Shown: positions 1 through 9,131, counted from the stretch's first letter. The stretch is 39,479 nucleotides of DNA from Bacteroidota bacterium (GCA_030618105.1 JAUXED010000011.1:1-39479), one strand, 5' to 3'. Notes: a model not told the origin generated them from the letters alone. A program made the numbers and translations.

Positions 1-225
1 TTCGATATCTTTAACCTTACAAACCTGATTAACAAAGATTGGGGTCGCCGGTACTATTTGTCAAATGGCGCTTACCAATTATTGAGGTTCGAAGGATTTG
101 ATACAGACGGTACAACTCCGACATTCAGTTTCAGTAAACCTGATGGTGATATCTGGAGTATTGATGATGTAGGTTTCAATAGTTCAAGATGGCAGGCTCA
201 ACTTGGAATACGGTACATATTCTAA
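1..225 (+). CDS. C-terminal end of a TonB-dependent receptor / Oar-like outer-membrane protein (partial)
   Basis: Frame 1 is open from the first base to a TAA at 223-225, giving the last 74 residues of a protein whose start lies outside the window. It begins FDIFNLTNLINKDWGRRYY and ends QAQLGIRYIF. A terminal aromatic residue after alternating polar and hydrophobic positions is the usual last strand of an outer-membrane beta-barrel. The NLINKDWGRRYY stretch resembles the end of Oar-like TonB-dependent receptors with a carboxypeptidase-type regulatory domain in Bacteroidota. The family assignment rests on this short tail only. A terminator follows within 25 bp, so this gene ends a transcription unit. 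Confidence 0.7.
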   Translation, partial: FDIFNLTNLINKDWGRRYYLSNGAYQLLRFEGFDTDGTTPTFSFSKPDGDIWSIDDVGFNSSRWQAQLGIRYIF

Positions 226-249
226 TTTGAGAATCTTCATAAATAAAAA

Positions 250-281
250 GGGAGGCCCCAATTTGTGGCCTCTTTTTTTTT
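250..281 (+). terminator. Rho-independent terminator
   Basis: GAGGCC at 252-257 pairs with GGCCTC at 267-272 across a 9-base loop, followed by an uninterrupted run of nine T (273-281). An A-run just before the stem could extend the pairing. It closes the partial barrel gene. Confidence 0.85.
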
Positions 282-282
282 C

Positions 283-585
283 TTATCAGAGTTATTTAAG
301 AGTAAAAAAGCTATTGATAACCCCTGATTTGATAATAGAAAAAAAGCTTCTAAATACAGGAACCATCAGGCATTAAGACAGATTTATAAAACCCGGCAAA
401 GCAGCAAGCAGCACATTGTCAGGCACATATACAAAAGTTAATAACTATTTTGAATTGTTAATAAACCAGTTGAATGTGACTTGTCAATAAATAATCCAAT
501 TTATAACTTGCACAAACCATTTTGGGTACAGGGGCCTTTTCATAATTTATAAATAAACAAACACTTAGTAAATAATTTATTTTCG
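283..585. other. Intergenic region before nrdJ; weak candidate promoter only
   Basis: No open frame or RNA was recognised. I looked for a cobalamin riboswitch because the next gene needs adenosylcobalamin, and did not find the conserved B12-box core. The only promoter-like match is TTG at 481-483 followed by TAACTTGC at 504-511. This is an imperfect version of the Bacteroidota TTG/TAnnTTTG arrangement, with a slightly wide 20-bp gap, so it is weak. Confidence 0.3.
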
Positions 586-3186
586 ATGGGAGAATTACTT
601 GCTCAAAAAAACACGTTTAAGGAAGAGGAAAAGAAAATTAATGCCGGACAGGAGGAATTGCCATTACAGGAAAAAACCGGCCCGGAAACGTATTCCCATA
701 ATGAAGCATTTATGGCATCTCTTGAATATTTCAAGGGAGATGAACTGGCTGCCAGAGTTTGGGTGAACAAATATGCCATGAAAGATTCGTTTGGGAATTT
801 GTTTGAAAAGACCCCGGACGATATGCACCATCGTATGGCAAAAGAAATCAGCAGGATTGAAAAGAAATATAACAATCCGCTGAGTGAAGAATTGATCTAT
901 AGTGTCCTGAAAGATTTCAAATACATTGTTCCCCAGGGTGGTCCGATGACAGGTATTGGAAATAACCACCAGGTTGCCTCTCTCTCAAATTGTTTTGTTA
1001 TTGGGAATGAAGGAGAGTCAGATTCCTACGGAGGCATCATGAAGATAGACCAGGAACAGGTACAGCTGATGAAAAGACGCGGAGGAGTGGGACATGACCT
1101 GTCACACATACGCCCTTCCGGCAGCACAGTTCTTAACAGTGCGCTTACCTCAACAGGTGTTGTTCTGTTTATGGAAAGATATTCAAATTCAACACGCGAA
1201 GTTGCACAGGATGGTCGCAGGGGTGCTCTTATGCTTACCATTAGCGTTAAACATCCTGACGCAGAGAATTTCATTGATGCAAAACTTGAATCAGGTAAGG
1301 TAACAGGGGCTAATGTGTCGGTAAAAATTACGGATGAATTTATGAATGCCGTAATTAATAATTCCCCTTTCGTACAACAATACCCTGTTGATTCTGATAC
1401 TCCCCGGGTGAAAAAAGTTATTGATGCCGGTAAGCTTTGGGAAAAAATTGTAAATAATGCCTGGAAATCGGCAGAACCCGGAATCCTTTTCTGGGATACC
1501 ATCATCCGCGAATCGGTTCCGGATTGTTATGCCGATCTTGGCTATAAAACAGTATCAACAAACCCGTGCGGGGAAATTCCTCTTTGTCCATATGACAGTT
1601 GCCGCCTGCTGGCGATAAATCTATATAGCTATGTAGATAATCCTTTTACTGAAAATGCCAGGTTCAACTTTGATTTATTCAAAGAACATGTTGGTCTGGC
1701 TCAGAGAATAATGGATGATATTATTGATCTGGAACTTGAAAAAATTGATGCTATTATTAAAAAGATTGATTCAGATCCTGAGACTAAAGATATAAAATTA
1801 ATAGAGAGAACCTTATGGCAAAACATAAGGGAAAAAGCTCAGGAGGGCAGGAGAACCGGCATTGGAATTACTGCAGAAGGTGATATGATAGCTGCACTGG
1901 GGCTTGAATACGGAAGTGAAAATGCAATCGATTTCTCTGAGGAAGTACACAAAACCCTGGCGATGGAAGCTTATCGTTCATCAGTATATCTTGCCAAGGA
2001 AAGAGGTGCTTTCAAAATTTATGACCCGGATAGAGAGAAGAACAATCCGTTTATCCAACGGCTGAAGGAAGCTGATAAAGGTCTGTATAATTATATGGTG
2101 AAATACGGAAGAAGAAATATTTCTCTTCTTACCATAGCACCTACAGGTACAACCAGTCTTATGACCCAGACAACCAGTGGTATTGAGCCTGTTTTTCTGC
2201 CCGTGTACAAACGGCGAAGAAAGGTTAATCCTAATGATAAGGATGCTAAAGTTAATTTTGTTGATGAAGTGGGGGATTCCTGGGAAGAGTATTATGTTTT
2301 CCATCATAAATTTGTTAACTGGCTTGAGATTAATGGCTATAATTCTAAGGAAGTAAAGGGATATTCTGAGGAAAAGATCCGGAAGATCGTTGAAAAGTCA
2401 CCGTATCATAAGGCAACATCAAATGATGTTAACTGGGTTAGCAAAGTAAAGATGCAGGGAAGGATTCAGAAGTGGGTCGACCATTCAATAAGCGTTACCA
2501 TTAACCTGCCTGCTGTAGCAGAAAAAAAGCTTGTGGGTGAATTGTATAAAGAGGCTTGGAAATCAGGATGTAAAGGCACTACTGTTTACCGCGACGGATC
2601 ACGTACGGGAGTGCTACTTTCAAATTCTAAACAGAAGGGGAGGATTGTTCCAAAAAGGCCAAAAACACTTGAGGCAGAAGTTATCCGGTTCAATAATAAC
2701 AGTGAAAAATGGGTCGCTTTTGTTGGCCTCATAGATGGTAATCCGTATGAGATATTTACCGGTCCGGATGATGAAGAGATGTTTCCGATCCCAAAATCTA
2801 TAACAAAGGGGAAAATTATTAAAATTAAAGATGATCAGGGACTTACGAGATATGATTTTCAATATACAGATAAGTTTGGATATATGAATACTATGGGTGG
2901 TCTGTCTCATATGTTCCAACCTGAATTCTGGAATTATGCCAAATTGATCTCAGGTGTTTTACGTCACGGAATGCCAATTCCTAATGTGGTTAACCTTGTT
3001 TCATCCCTGCGGCTTGACAGCGAAAATATCAATACATGGAAAGCCGGGGTGGAACGAACTTTGAAACGTTATATACCTGACGGGACCAAAGCAAAAGGGA
3101 AATGTTCCGAATGCAGATCAACAAACCTTACTTATCAGGAAGGGTGCCTTATCTGTCAGGATTGTGGTGCATCAAAATGTGGGTAA
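586..3186 (+). CDS. nrdJ: Adenosylcobalamin-dependent (class II) ribonucleoside-diphosphate reductase
   Basis: This 866-residue enzyme reduces ribonucleotides to deoxyribonucleotides, using adenosylcobalamin to generate the thiyl radical, so it works with or without oxygen. All expected cysteines are visible. C136 (SLSNCFVIG) and C339 (YDSC) would be the redox pair. C328 in NPCGEIPL is the thiyl-radical cysteine, and the 11-residue spacing from C328 to C339 matches the Thermotoga enzyme as I recall it. LLTIAPTGTTSLM is the glycyl/phosphate loop seen in this family. The C-terminus has a cysteine-rich tail (CSEC, CLICQDCGASKCG) typical of NrdJ, which re-reduces the active site and may bind zinc. 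The gene stands alone, and its stop lies 10 bp from the convergent end of the Kbl-like gene with no hairpin between them. Confidence 0.95.
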   Translation: MGELLAQKNTFKEEEKKINAGQEELPLQEKTGPETYSHNEAFMASLEYFKGDELAARVWVNKYAMKDSFGNLFEKTPDDMHHRMAKEISRIEKKYNNPLSEELIYSVLKDFKYIVPQGGPMTGIGNNHQVASLSNCFVIGNEGESDSYGGIMKIDQEQVQLMKRRGGVGHDLSHIRPSGSTVLNSALTSTGVVLFMERYSNSTREVAQDGRRGALMLTISVKHPDAENFIDAKLESGKVTGANVSVKITDEFMNAVINNSPFVQQYPVDSDTPRVKKVIDAGKLWEKIVNNAWKSAEPGILFWDTIIRESVPDCYADLGYKTVSTNPCGEIPLCPYDSCRLLAINLYSYVDNPFTENARFNFDLFKEHVGLAQRIMDDIIDLELEKIDAIIKKIDSDPETKDIKLIERTLWQNIREKAQEGRRTGIGITAEGDMIAALGLEYGSENAIDFSEEVHKTLAMEAYRSSVYLAKERGAFKIYDPDREKNNPFIQRLKEADKGLYNYMVKYGRRNISLLTIAPTGTTSLMTQTTSGIEPVFLPVYKRRRKVNPNDKDAKVNFVDEVGDSWEEYYVFHHKFVNWLEINGYNSKEVKGYSEEKIRKIVEKSPYHKATSNDVNWVSKVKMQGRIQKWVDHSISVTINLPAVAEKKLVGELYKEAWKSGCKGTTVYRDGSRTGVLLSNSKQKGRIVPKRPKTLEAEVIRFNNNSEKWVAFVGLIDGNPYEIFTGPDDEEMFPIPKSITKGKIIKIKDDQGLTRYDFQYTDKFGYMNTMGGLSHMFQPEFWNYAKLISGVLRHGMPIPNVVNLVSSLRLDSENINTWKAGVERTLKRYIPDGTKAKGKCSECRSTNLTYQEGCLICQDCGASKCG

Positions 3187-3196
3187 GTGCTTATAC

Positions 3197-4444
3197 CTAC
3201 AATCCGTATTTTTGAATTATCTCCTGCTTTGTGAGTCCAAGAATTCCATATTTTTTCCCTACTTTAATGAAAGCATCAAGGGCTTTATCCAAATGGTGAA
3301 TTTCATGACCGGCAGAGATCTGTGTCCGGATCCTGGCTTGCCCGTTTGGTACAACAGGGAAGAAAAATCCTATTGCATATATACCTTCATTATACAGATC
3401 TTTTGAAATATCCTGTGATAATTTGGCGTTAAAAAGCATTACCGGGACAATCGGGCTGTCACCTTCCTTCAGAACAAATCCGGCATCAGTCAACCCTTTT
3501 CTCCAATAGGTTGTATTCTTTTCCAGTTTATCGCGGCGCTCTGTACTTTCAGAAAGAATATCAAGTACCTTCAAAACACCTGATACAACTACCGGTGCAA
3601 TAGTATTAGAAAAGAGATAAGGACGAGCTTTTTGCCTGCACAATTCAACAAGTTCCTTCCTCCCCGAAACACATCCTCCGGAAGCTCCTCCAAGCGCTTT
3701 ACCAAATGTTGTGGTAATAATATCAATTTTCCCCATTACACCATACTTCTCATGAGTGCCACGTCCTGTTTTGCCAATAAATCCACTTGCGTGTGAATCA
3801 TCTACAAATAAGAGCGCATCATATTTTTCACATAATTCAACCATCTCATCCAGTTTTGCAGTATCTCCATCCATCGAATAAACCCCATCAGTAATGACCA
3901 ATTTAATACGTTTATCTGAATGTAATTGCAATTTGTTTTCCAGATGCTGCATGTTAGAATGTTTGAAAGTATCATGTTGGGCACTGCATAACCTTATACC
4001 GTCAATAATGGATGCATGAACCAGTCTGTCGGATATCATTATATCTTCATTGGAGAGTACTGCTTCAAAAACTCCTGCATTGGCATCCATACACGAAGGG
4101 AACAGAATAGTATCCTCTGTCCCCAGGAATTCAGTGACCCTGTTTTCCAGTTCCCTGTGAATATCCTGCGTGCCGCAGATGAAACGGACCGAAGACATGC
4201 CATATCCCCTCGACTCCAGTCCATCATGAGCTGCTTTAACAACTTCCGGGTGACTCGAAAGGCCAAGATAATTGTTAGCACACATGTTTATTACAGTTTT
4301 CAATGAGGAACCTATAGGGAATTCAACTTTAATATCTGCTGCCTGGCTTGAGTGAATGAACCTTTCTTCTTTAAAGATCCCGGCATTCCGTATTTGCTCC
4401 AACTGATCCTGGTAGGTTTTCTTGATTTTGTCAGTGTAACTCAT
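3197..4444 (-). CDS. Second Kbl-type alpha-oxoamine synthase, paired with its own acyl carrier protein
   Basis: This is a PLP enzyme of the alpha-oxoamine synthase family (415 aa), which condenses an acyl thioester with an amino acid. The PLP lysine is K249 in TTTFGKALGG, VDDSH (D215/H218) holds the pyridine ring, H143 is the stacking histidine, and the carboxylate-binding arginine lies in QARIRTQIS. It is clearly paralogous to the canonical kbl at 6604-7818. It differs at positions constant in true Kbl: the LNHAS block is LVHAS, and the KANRYRYRNNNM block is SAQHDTFKHSNM. It also has a longer C-terminal tail (GLTKQEIIQKYGL). It is the last gene of the cluster, 12 bp after the ACP gene. I infer an acyl-ACP-using aminoketone synthase; a second glycine C-acetyltransferase is the alternative. 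Confidence 0.8.
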   Translation of the reverse strand: MSYTDKIKKTYQDQLEQIRNAGIFKEERFIHSSQAADIKVEFPIGSSLKTVINMCANNYLGLSSHPEVVKAAHDGLESRGYGMSSVRFICGTQDIHRELENRVTEFLGTEDTILFPSCMDANAGVFEAVLSNEDIMISDRLVHASIIDGIRLCSAQHDTFKHSNMQHLENKLQLHSDKRIKLVITDGVYSMDGDTAKLDEMVELCEKYDALLFVDDSHASGFIGKTGRGTHEKYGVMGKIDIITTTFGKALGGASGGCVSGRKELVELCRQKARPYLFSNTIAPVVVSGVLKVLDILSESTERRDKLEKNTTYWRKGLTDAGFVLKEGDSPIVPVMLFNAKLSQDISKDLYNEGIYAIGFFFPVVPNGQARIRTQISAGHEIHHLDKALDAFIKVGKKYGILGLTKQEIIQKYGL

Positions 4445-4456
4445 AGTATTTGTAGT

Positions 4457-4702
4457 TTAATCAATAAATTCGTTAACTAGATTCACAATGTTATTAACCG
4501 AATCAAAAGCTTCCGGGGTTGCTTTATCATCAGGCAAACTGATCTTGAACTTGGTTTCAAGAAATACCTTTAACGAAACCATTGAAAAAGAATCTACAAA
4601 TCCGCCCGATATTAACGGCGTATCATATGTTATTTCTTCATCATCATCTTCCAGATATTCTTCAATTACATATTGCAAAACGACATCTTTTATTTCTTCC
4701 AT
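4457..4702 (-). CDS. Stand-alone acyl carrier protein
   Basis: This 81-residue acidic protein has the acyl/peptidyl carrier fold. The phosphopantetheine attachment serine is S38 in GGFVDSFSMV, followed by a hydrophobic helix and a C-terminal helix (SVNNIVNLVNEFID). The motif reads DSF rather than the DSL of the housekeeping fatty-acid ACP. That suggests a dedicated carrier, closer to the D-alanyl or pathway-specific type. It lies between an adenylate-forming ligase and a Kbl-type synthase on the same strand, only 12 bp before the synthase, so the natural reading is that the ligase loads it and the synthase uses the loaded form. The acyl group is not known from sequence. Confidence 0.85.
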   Translation of the reverse strand: MEEIKDVVLQYVIEEYLEDDDEEITYDTPLISGGFVDSFSMVSLKVFLETKFKISLPDDKATPEAFDSVNNIVNLVNEFID

Positions 4703-4739
4703 TTTTCTTGTTTTTAAATATATAGAAATTAGAAATTAT

Positions 4740-4800
4740 TCAGTTTTCTTCTTCTTCCTTACTCACCTACTCTACTTACTCAACTACTCAACTACTCATT
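4740..4800. repeat. Low-complexity octad tract (CAACTACT units)
   Basis: The gap between the ligase and ACP genes is filled by pyrimidine/A-rich sequence with an 8-bp period: CAACTACT at 4781-4788 and again at 4789-4796, with degenerate copies upstream. The stop codon of the ligase (4792-4794 on the minus strand) falls inside the tract, so the last codons may have been shaped by it. Confidence 0.6.
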
Positions 4801-6495
4801 ATCAAGTGTTGAGACATCTCCTATTTCTTCTCCCCATTCCTTTGCATGGAGGATCCTTCGCATAATTTTTCCACTGCGGGTTTTGGGAAGCGAATCCATG
4901 TACTCAATATCTTGCGGCATAGCCAGAGGTGACAATTTTTTCCGTATAAAATTCATTATTTTCAATTCAAGTTCATCACCTGGTTCATAACCGGGTTTAA
5001 GGGTGATAAATGCCTTTACTACTTCCATGTTCACTTCATCAGGTTTTGCTACAACGGCTGACTCACTCACAGCTTCATGTTCCAGGAGTGCTGATTCTAC
5101 TTCGAACGGACTAACAAGATGCCCGCCGGTATTGATTACATCATCATCCCTGCCTGTAAACCAGAAATAGCCGTCATTATCAATACTGGACCTGTCCCCG
5201 GAGAGGTACCATCCATTCTTAAATTTCTCTTCAAATTTTTCATTGTTATTCCAATAGGTGGTCATCATTGCCGGCCATCCCGGCTTAAAAGCGATTAGTC
5301 CGATTTTCCCATGTTCAGTGAAGGGTTCAAATGTTTTGGGGTCAAGAAGGGCAGCTTCAATTCCGGGGAAAGCTTTGCCCATTGAGCCGGGCTTAATTTT
5401 CATACCCGGGAAATTAGTGATCATGATTGACCCTGTTTCAGTTTGCCAGTAGGTGTCAAGGAATTGTTTATTAAATACTTTTTCTGACCATACAACAGCC
5501 TCAGCATTTAACGGCTCTCCAACACTGGCAAGATGCCTCAGGCATGAAAGATCAAATTTGCCAACAATTTCATCACCTGCTTTCATCAACGACCGGATTG
5601 CAGTTGGGGCAGAATACCATACAGTAATCTTCTGTTTTTCTATGAATTTGTACCATGCTGCGGCAGAAAACCCTGAATTCAAAACGCATTGAGTAATGCC
5701 AAGACTCCATGGACCGATAATACCATATGATGTTCCTGTAACCCACCCTGGATCTGCAGTGCACCAATAGATATCATTATCCTGTAAATCAAGTATCCAT
5801 TTGGTTGTCAGATATTGTGAGATCAGTGAATAATGCACATGCCTTACTCCTTTAGGTTGTCCTGTGGTTCCTGATGTATAATGCAAAACTGAAGGTGAGT
5901 TGGCTTTAGTCGGGAAAATCTCAAAATCCTCAATTGGAGTAGCATCCTCAAGGTTAAATGGCACTTCATTTTTTTCTAGTGACTTGCTCTCTTTATGATC
6001 AACAATAATTATATGCTCAAGAGATGGAAGCTTATCTATTATTTTTCTGACCTTAGAGAGATGTTTTCTCTGTGTGATAATTGCACGGGTTTGTGCATTT
6101 TCCAAGCGTACATAAAGTGATTCCTCCCCAAAAGCTGAAAACAAAGGCTGCACAATAGCTCCGATTTTCAATACTCCCAGAAAGGAAAGATAAAGTTCGG
6201 GAATACGGTCCATGAAAAGACAAACCCTGTCCTCCTGAACGATCCCAAGATTGCGAAGAAATGCGCCAATAGTATTACCGGCCAGTCGGATATCATTAAA
6301 AGTATATTCTTTTTCAACACCGCCAAATCCTTCATAAATAAGAGCTAATTTATCAGCTTTTCCCATTTGACAAATGCGGTCGGAGCAATACCATGCAATG
6401 TTGATAGTATTGCCATCTTTGTAATCCAGTTCTTTTTCTGAAATAGACCAGTCGAAATTTTTTATTCTCTTTTCTAAGGAGCCTATATTTGACAT
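4792..6495 (-). CDS. Acetyl-CoA-synthetase-like adenylate-forming acyl ligase
   Basis: This 567-residue enzyme of the ANL superfamily activates a carboxylic acid with ATP and transfers it to a thiol. The motifs are complete: YTSGTTGQPKG (206-216), TADPGWVTGTSYG (246-258), YWQTETGS (349-356), GWYLSGD, FTGRDDDVINTGGH and the catalytic lysine K543 in PKTRSGKIMRR. The sequence is closest to AcsA-type acetyl-CoA synthetases. The tryptophan W350 corresponds to the residue that blocks long acyl chains in Acs, which argues for an acetyl or propionyl substrate. It lies between kbl and a free-standing ACP, so the acceptor thiol may be holo-ACP instead of CoA (inference). The gaps are 108 bp to kbl and 89 bp to the ACP gene. 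An ordinary acetate-activating enzyme is the conservative alternative. Confidence 0.85.
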   Translation of the reverse strand: MSNIGSLEKRIKNFDWSISEKELDYKDGNTINIAWYCSDRICQMGKADKLALIYEGFGGVEKEYTFNDIRLAGNTIGAFLRNLGIVQEDRVCLFMDRIPELYLSFLGVLKIGAIVQPLFSAFGEESLYVRLENAQTRAIITQRKHLSKVRKIIDKLPSLEHIIIVDHKESKSLEKNEVPFNLEDATPIEDFEIFPTKANSPSVLHYTSGTTGQPKGVRHVHYSLISQYLTTKWILDLQDNDIYWCTADPGWVTGTSYGIIGPWSLGITQCVLNSGFSAAAWYKFIEKQKITVWYSAPTAIRSLMKAGDEIVGKFDLSCLRHLASVGEPLNAEAVVWSEKVFNKQFLDTYWQTETGSIMITNFPGMKIKPGSMGKAFPGIEAALLDPKTFEPFTEHGKIGLIAFKPGWPAMMTTYWNNNEKFEEKFKNGWYLSGDRSSIDNDGYFWFTGRDDDVINTGGHLVSPFEVESALLEHEAVSESAVVAKPDEVNMEVVKAFITLKPGYEPGDELELKIMNFIRKKLSPLAMPQDIEYMDSLPKTRSGKIMRRILHAKEWGEEIGDVSTLDNE

Positions 6496-6603
6496 ACGTG
6501 CTTATAAAATTTAGTAAAAAAAAGTGCCGGCAATTTAGTGTTAATTGTAGATATCTAATAATTTCATTATATGATTTTGTACAGGTTATGTAACATGTTC
6601 TAA

Positions 6604-7818
6604 TCAGCATATCCCTTTCTTAATCCACTCCTGTCTGATCCTGGAAAAAGTTTCTATTGCAAATTGAATATGTTCATTTGAATGAGCAGCACTGATCTGA
6701 ACTCTTATTCTCGATTTTCCTTTAGGAACAACAGGGAAATAAAAACCAATTACATATATCCCATTAATTAAGAGTTCTTCTGCCAGTTCCTGTGATAATT
6801 TAGCGTCATTGGGGAGATGTCCGAGCATTATTGGAACTATCGGATGAGTACCGGGGACGATTGTATAGCCTGCATCCTCCAGTCCTTTTCTGAACATCCT
6901 GGTATTTGCTTCCAGTTTATCTTTTAAATCGGTGGTTTCGGATATAATATTCAATACCTCGAGTGTTGCTCCGGCAATAGCCGGGGATAAAGTATTGGAA
7001 AACAAATAAGGTCTGGATCTTTGTCTGAGTAAATCGATAATCTCTTTTTTCCCTGAAATGCATCCGCCGGAAGCGCCGCCGAGTGCTTTTCCGAAAGTTG
7101 TGGTAATAATGTCAACACGGTCAATGGCATTACAATATTCATGGCTTCCCCTTCCGGTTTTACCAACAAATCCGGTAGCGTGTGAATCATCAACCATAAC
7201 AAGCGCATTATGTTTTTCAGCCAGATCGCAGATCTTATCAACCTGTGCAATGATCCCGTCCATTGAAAATACACCATCTGTAACGATTAGTTTAAATTTT
7301 GCCTGGTTACAATCAGCTTGTTTGAGTTGTTCCTCAAGATCGTCCATGTTATTGTTCCGGTACCGGTACCGGTTGGCTTTGCAAAGTCTGACACCATCAA
7401 TAATGGATGCATGGTTAAGCTCGTCGGAAATAATTGCTGAATCAGATCCAAGCAACGGCTCAAAAACACCACCGTTAGCATCAAATGCAGAAGAATAGAG
7501 GATGGTGTCTTCGGCACCAAGAAATTGTGAAAGTTTATCTTCAAGTTCTTTATGGATGTCCTGAGTACCACAGATAAAACGAACTGATGACATTCCAAAA
7601 CCATGGGTATCAAGAGCTTTTTTGGCTGCCTCTATCACGCGGGGATGGGATGTGAGTCCGAGGTAATTATTAGCACAGAAGTTTAACACCTTTAGTCCTT
7701 TAATGGTTTCAATTACAACTCCTTGCGGAGTGGTGATTATCCTTTCTTCTTTATAGAAACCTCCATCACGGATTTCCTGTAATTGCTTTTCAAGGTGATC
7801 TTTAAAATTACCGTACAT
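6604..7818 (-). CDS. kbl: 2-amino-3-ketobutyrate CoA ligase (glycine C-acetyltransferase)
   Basis: This enzyme cleaves 2-amino-3-oxobutyrate with CoA to glycine and acetyl-CoA, the second step of threonine catabolism through Tdh. It is 404 aa, close to the usual length of about 400. The PLP lysine is K244 and the stacking histidine H136, the same numbers as in the E. coli enzyme. VDDSHATGF and FYFPVVPKGKSRIRVQIS carry the ring-binding aspartate and substrate-binding arginine. The blocks LNHASIIDGVRLC and RYRYRNNNM agree with true Kbl, in contrast to the paralog at 3197-4444. It lies 95 bp after tdh on the same strand, the classical tdh-kbl pair. Confidence 0.93.
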   Translation of the reverse strand: MYGNFKDHLEKQLQEIRDGGFYKEERIITTPQGVVIETIKGLKVLNFCANNYLGLTSHPRVIEAAKKALDTHGFGMSSVRFICGTQDIHKELEDKLSQFLGAEDTILYSSAFDANGGVFEPLLGSDSAIISDELNHASIIDGVRLCKANRYRYRNNNMDDLEEQLKQADCNQAKFKLIVTDGVFSMDGIIAQVDKICDLAEKHNALVMVDDSHATGFVGKTGRGSHEYCNAIDRVDIITTTFGKALGGASGGCISGKKEIIDLLRQRSRPYLFSNTLSPAIAGATLEVLNIISETTDLKDKLEANTRMFRKGLEDAGYTIVPGTHPIVPIMLGHLPNDAKLSQELAEELLINGIYVIGFYFPVVPKGKSRIRVQISAAHSNEHIQFAIETFSRIRQEWIKKGIC

Positions 7819-7858
7819 ATTATAGTTGAATTAATGTGTTAGATGGCTAAAATGTTAT

Positions 7859-7886
7859 GAGTTTCGGGTTACGAGTTACGAGTTTA
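7859..7886. repeat. Heptad repeat, four units (GAGTTAC type)
   Basis: GAGTTTC, GGGTTAC, GAGTTAC and GAGTTTA follow one another without spacers in the tdh-kbl gap. On the other strand the core reads GTAAC, the same core as the heptads at 13577 and 15204. Confidence 0.6.
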
Positions 7887-7913
7887 AAAGATTGTGATGC
7901 AGTGTATTAAGAA

Positions 7914-8945
7914 TTACCAATCCAGAATTACTTTCCCACTGTTTCCCCGTTCCATAACATCAAATCCTTTCTGATAATCATCAACCGGAAAACGATGTGT
8001 AATTACCGGAGAAATATCCAATCCTGAGATTAACATCTGTTCCATTTTATACCATGTCTCAAACATCTCCCTTCCGTAAATACCTTTAATCTGCAGAGCT
8101 TTAAATATGATCTTATCCCATTCTACTTTTGTTTCATTTGGCAGTATCCCTAAAAGGGCGATTTTCGAACCATTATACATATTATCGATCATTTCTTCAA
8201 ATGCTTTTGGCGACCCCGACATTTCAAGCCCGACATCAAAACCCACCATCCCCAGAGAATCCATGGTATCTTTTACTTTTTCTCCTTTTGACGGGTTAAT
8301 TATCCTGGTTGCTCCCATTTTTTTTGCTATTTCAAGCCGTGAATCACTCAGGTCACTTACAACAATATACCTGGCACCTGCAAAACGGCAAATAGCAACA
8401 GCCATGCTCCCGATAAGACCTGCCCCTGTAATAAGTACATCTTCACCAATAACAGGGAACGAAAGAGCTGTATGAGCCGCGTTACCAAAAGGGTCCATAA
8501 TTGATGCTATTTCATCACTGATCCTTTCATCAACATGAATTATATTCTCTGCGGGAATAACAACATACTCGGCAAAAGCACCATCCCGGTGAACACCGAC
8601 ACCAATAGAATTTTGACAAACATGTTTCTTGCCACGCCGGCAGTTACGGCAGTGCCCACAGGCAATATGACCTTCGCCTGTAACCCGGTCGCCAACATAA
8701 ATGTTCCTTACTCCTGACCCGGTTTTATGAACCGTTCCTACATATTCATGACCAATTATCATAGGTGTTTTAATGGTTTTTTTTGCCCAGTCATCCCAGA
8801 GATAAATATGAAGATCAGTTCCGCAGATGGCTGTTTTGCGTATTTTTATCATCACATCATTAATTCCGGGCTCAGGTATCGGAACCTCTTCCATCCATAG
8901 TCCTTTACCGGGTTTTGCTTTTACGAGAGCTTTCATCTTTTTCAT
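7914..8945 (-). CDS. tdh: L-threonine 3-dehydrogenase
   Basis: This zinc- and NAD-dependent medium-chain dehydrogenase oxidises L-threonine to 2-amino-3-oxobutyrate, which Kbl then splits. It is 343 aa against 341 in E. coli. Catalytic zinc ligands are C41 (ICGTDLHIY), H66 and E67 (GHEYVG). Structural zinc ligands are C96, C99, C102 and C110 ([15 protein letters not shown]). The Rossmann motif is GAGLIGSMA, and [18 protein letters not shown] is a signature of threonine dehydrogenases within the family. M1 and M4 are both possible starts; the family aligns best from M4 (8936). It heads the five-gene minus-strand cluster. The upstream region to gltX carries no recognisable promoter on this strand. 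Confidence 0.94.
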   Translation of the reverse strand: MKKMKALVKAKPGKGLWMEEVPIPEPGINDVMIKIRKTAICGTDLHIYLWDDWAKKTIKTPMIIGHEYVGTVHKTGSGVRNIYVGDRVTGEGHIACGHCRNCRRGKKHVCQNSIGVGVHRDGAFAEYVVIPAENIIHVDERISDEIASIMDPFGNAAHTALSFPVIGEDVLITGAGLIGSMAVAICRFAGARYIVVSDLSDSRLEIAKKMGATRIINPSKGEKVKDTMDSLGMVGFDVGLEMSGSPKAFEEMIDNMYNGSKIALLGILPNETKVEWDKIIFKALQIKGIYGREMFETWYKMEQMLISGLDISPVITHRFPVDDYQKGFDVMERGNSGKVILDW

Positions 8946-9008
8946 ATAGACTGGTATTGAGAATTTCGGTTAAAATTTGGATATACAATTAAAGCATAAT
9001 AAGTATAC

Positions 9009-9131
9009 GGATTTTGCGAACGAAGTGAAGCAATCTTTCATGATTTATCGTAAAGCTCATGACAGTCTATCTATTTTACATTCTGGTTGTTTTTGGGAGA
9101 TTGCTTCGTCGCTTCGCTCCTCGCAAAATCC
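9009..9131. repeat. Inverted-repeat element (REP/MITE-like)
   Basis: The left arm (9009-9036) reads GGATTTTGCGAACGAAGTGA and then AGCAATCT. The right arm (9098-9131) reads AGATTGCTTC followed by GTCGCTTCGC and TCCTCGCAAAATCC. The outer and inner ends are perfectly complementary and the middle is degenerate. About 61 bp of AT-rich DNA separates the arms. The core (GCGAACGAAGTGAAGCAATCT) resembles a palindromic intergenic repeat I know from several bacterial genomes, whose consensus is close to TTGCGAGCGAAGCGACGAAG. No gene lies inside. The 418-bp tdh-gltX gap otherwise holds only AT-rich sequence, a heptad tract and the gltX -7 element. Confidence 0.7.

Noticed and set aside
283-585. Cobalamin riboswitch upstream of nrdJ
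   Set aside because: The conserved B12-box sequence and the expected helices are not visible.
1026-1505. Long minus-strand frame inside nrdJ, and similar frames inside other genes
   Set aside because: These are shadows of strongly conserved genes on the other strand or frame, without recognisable protein features.
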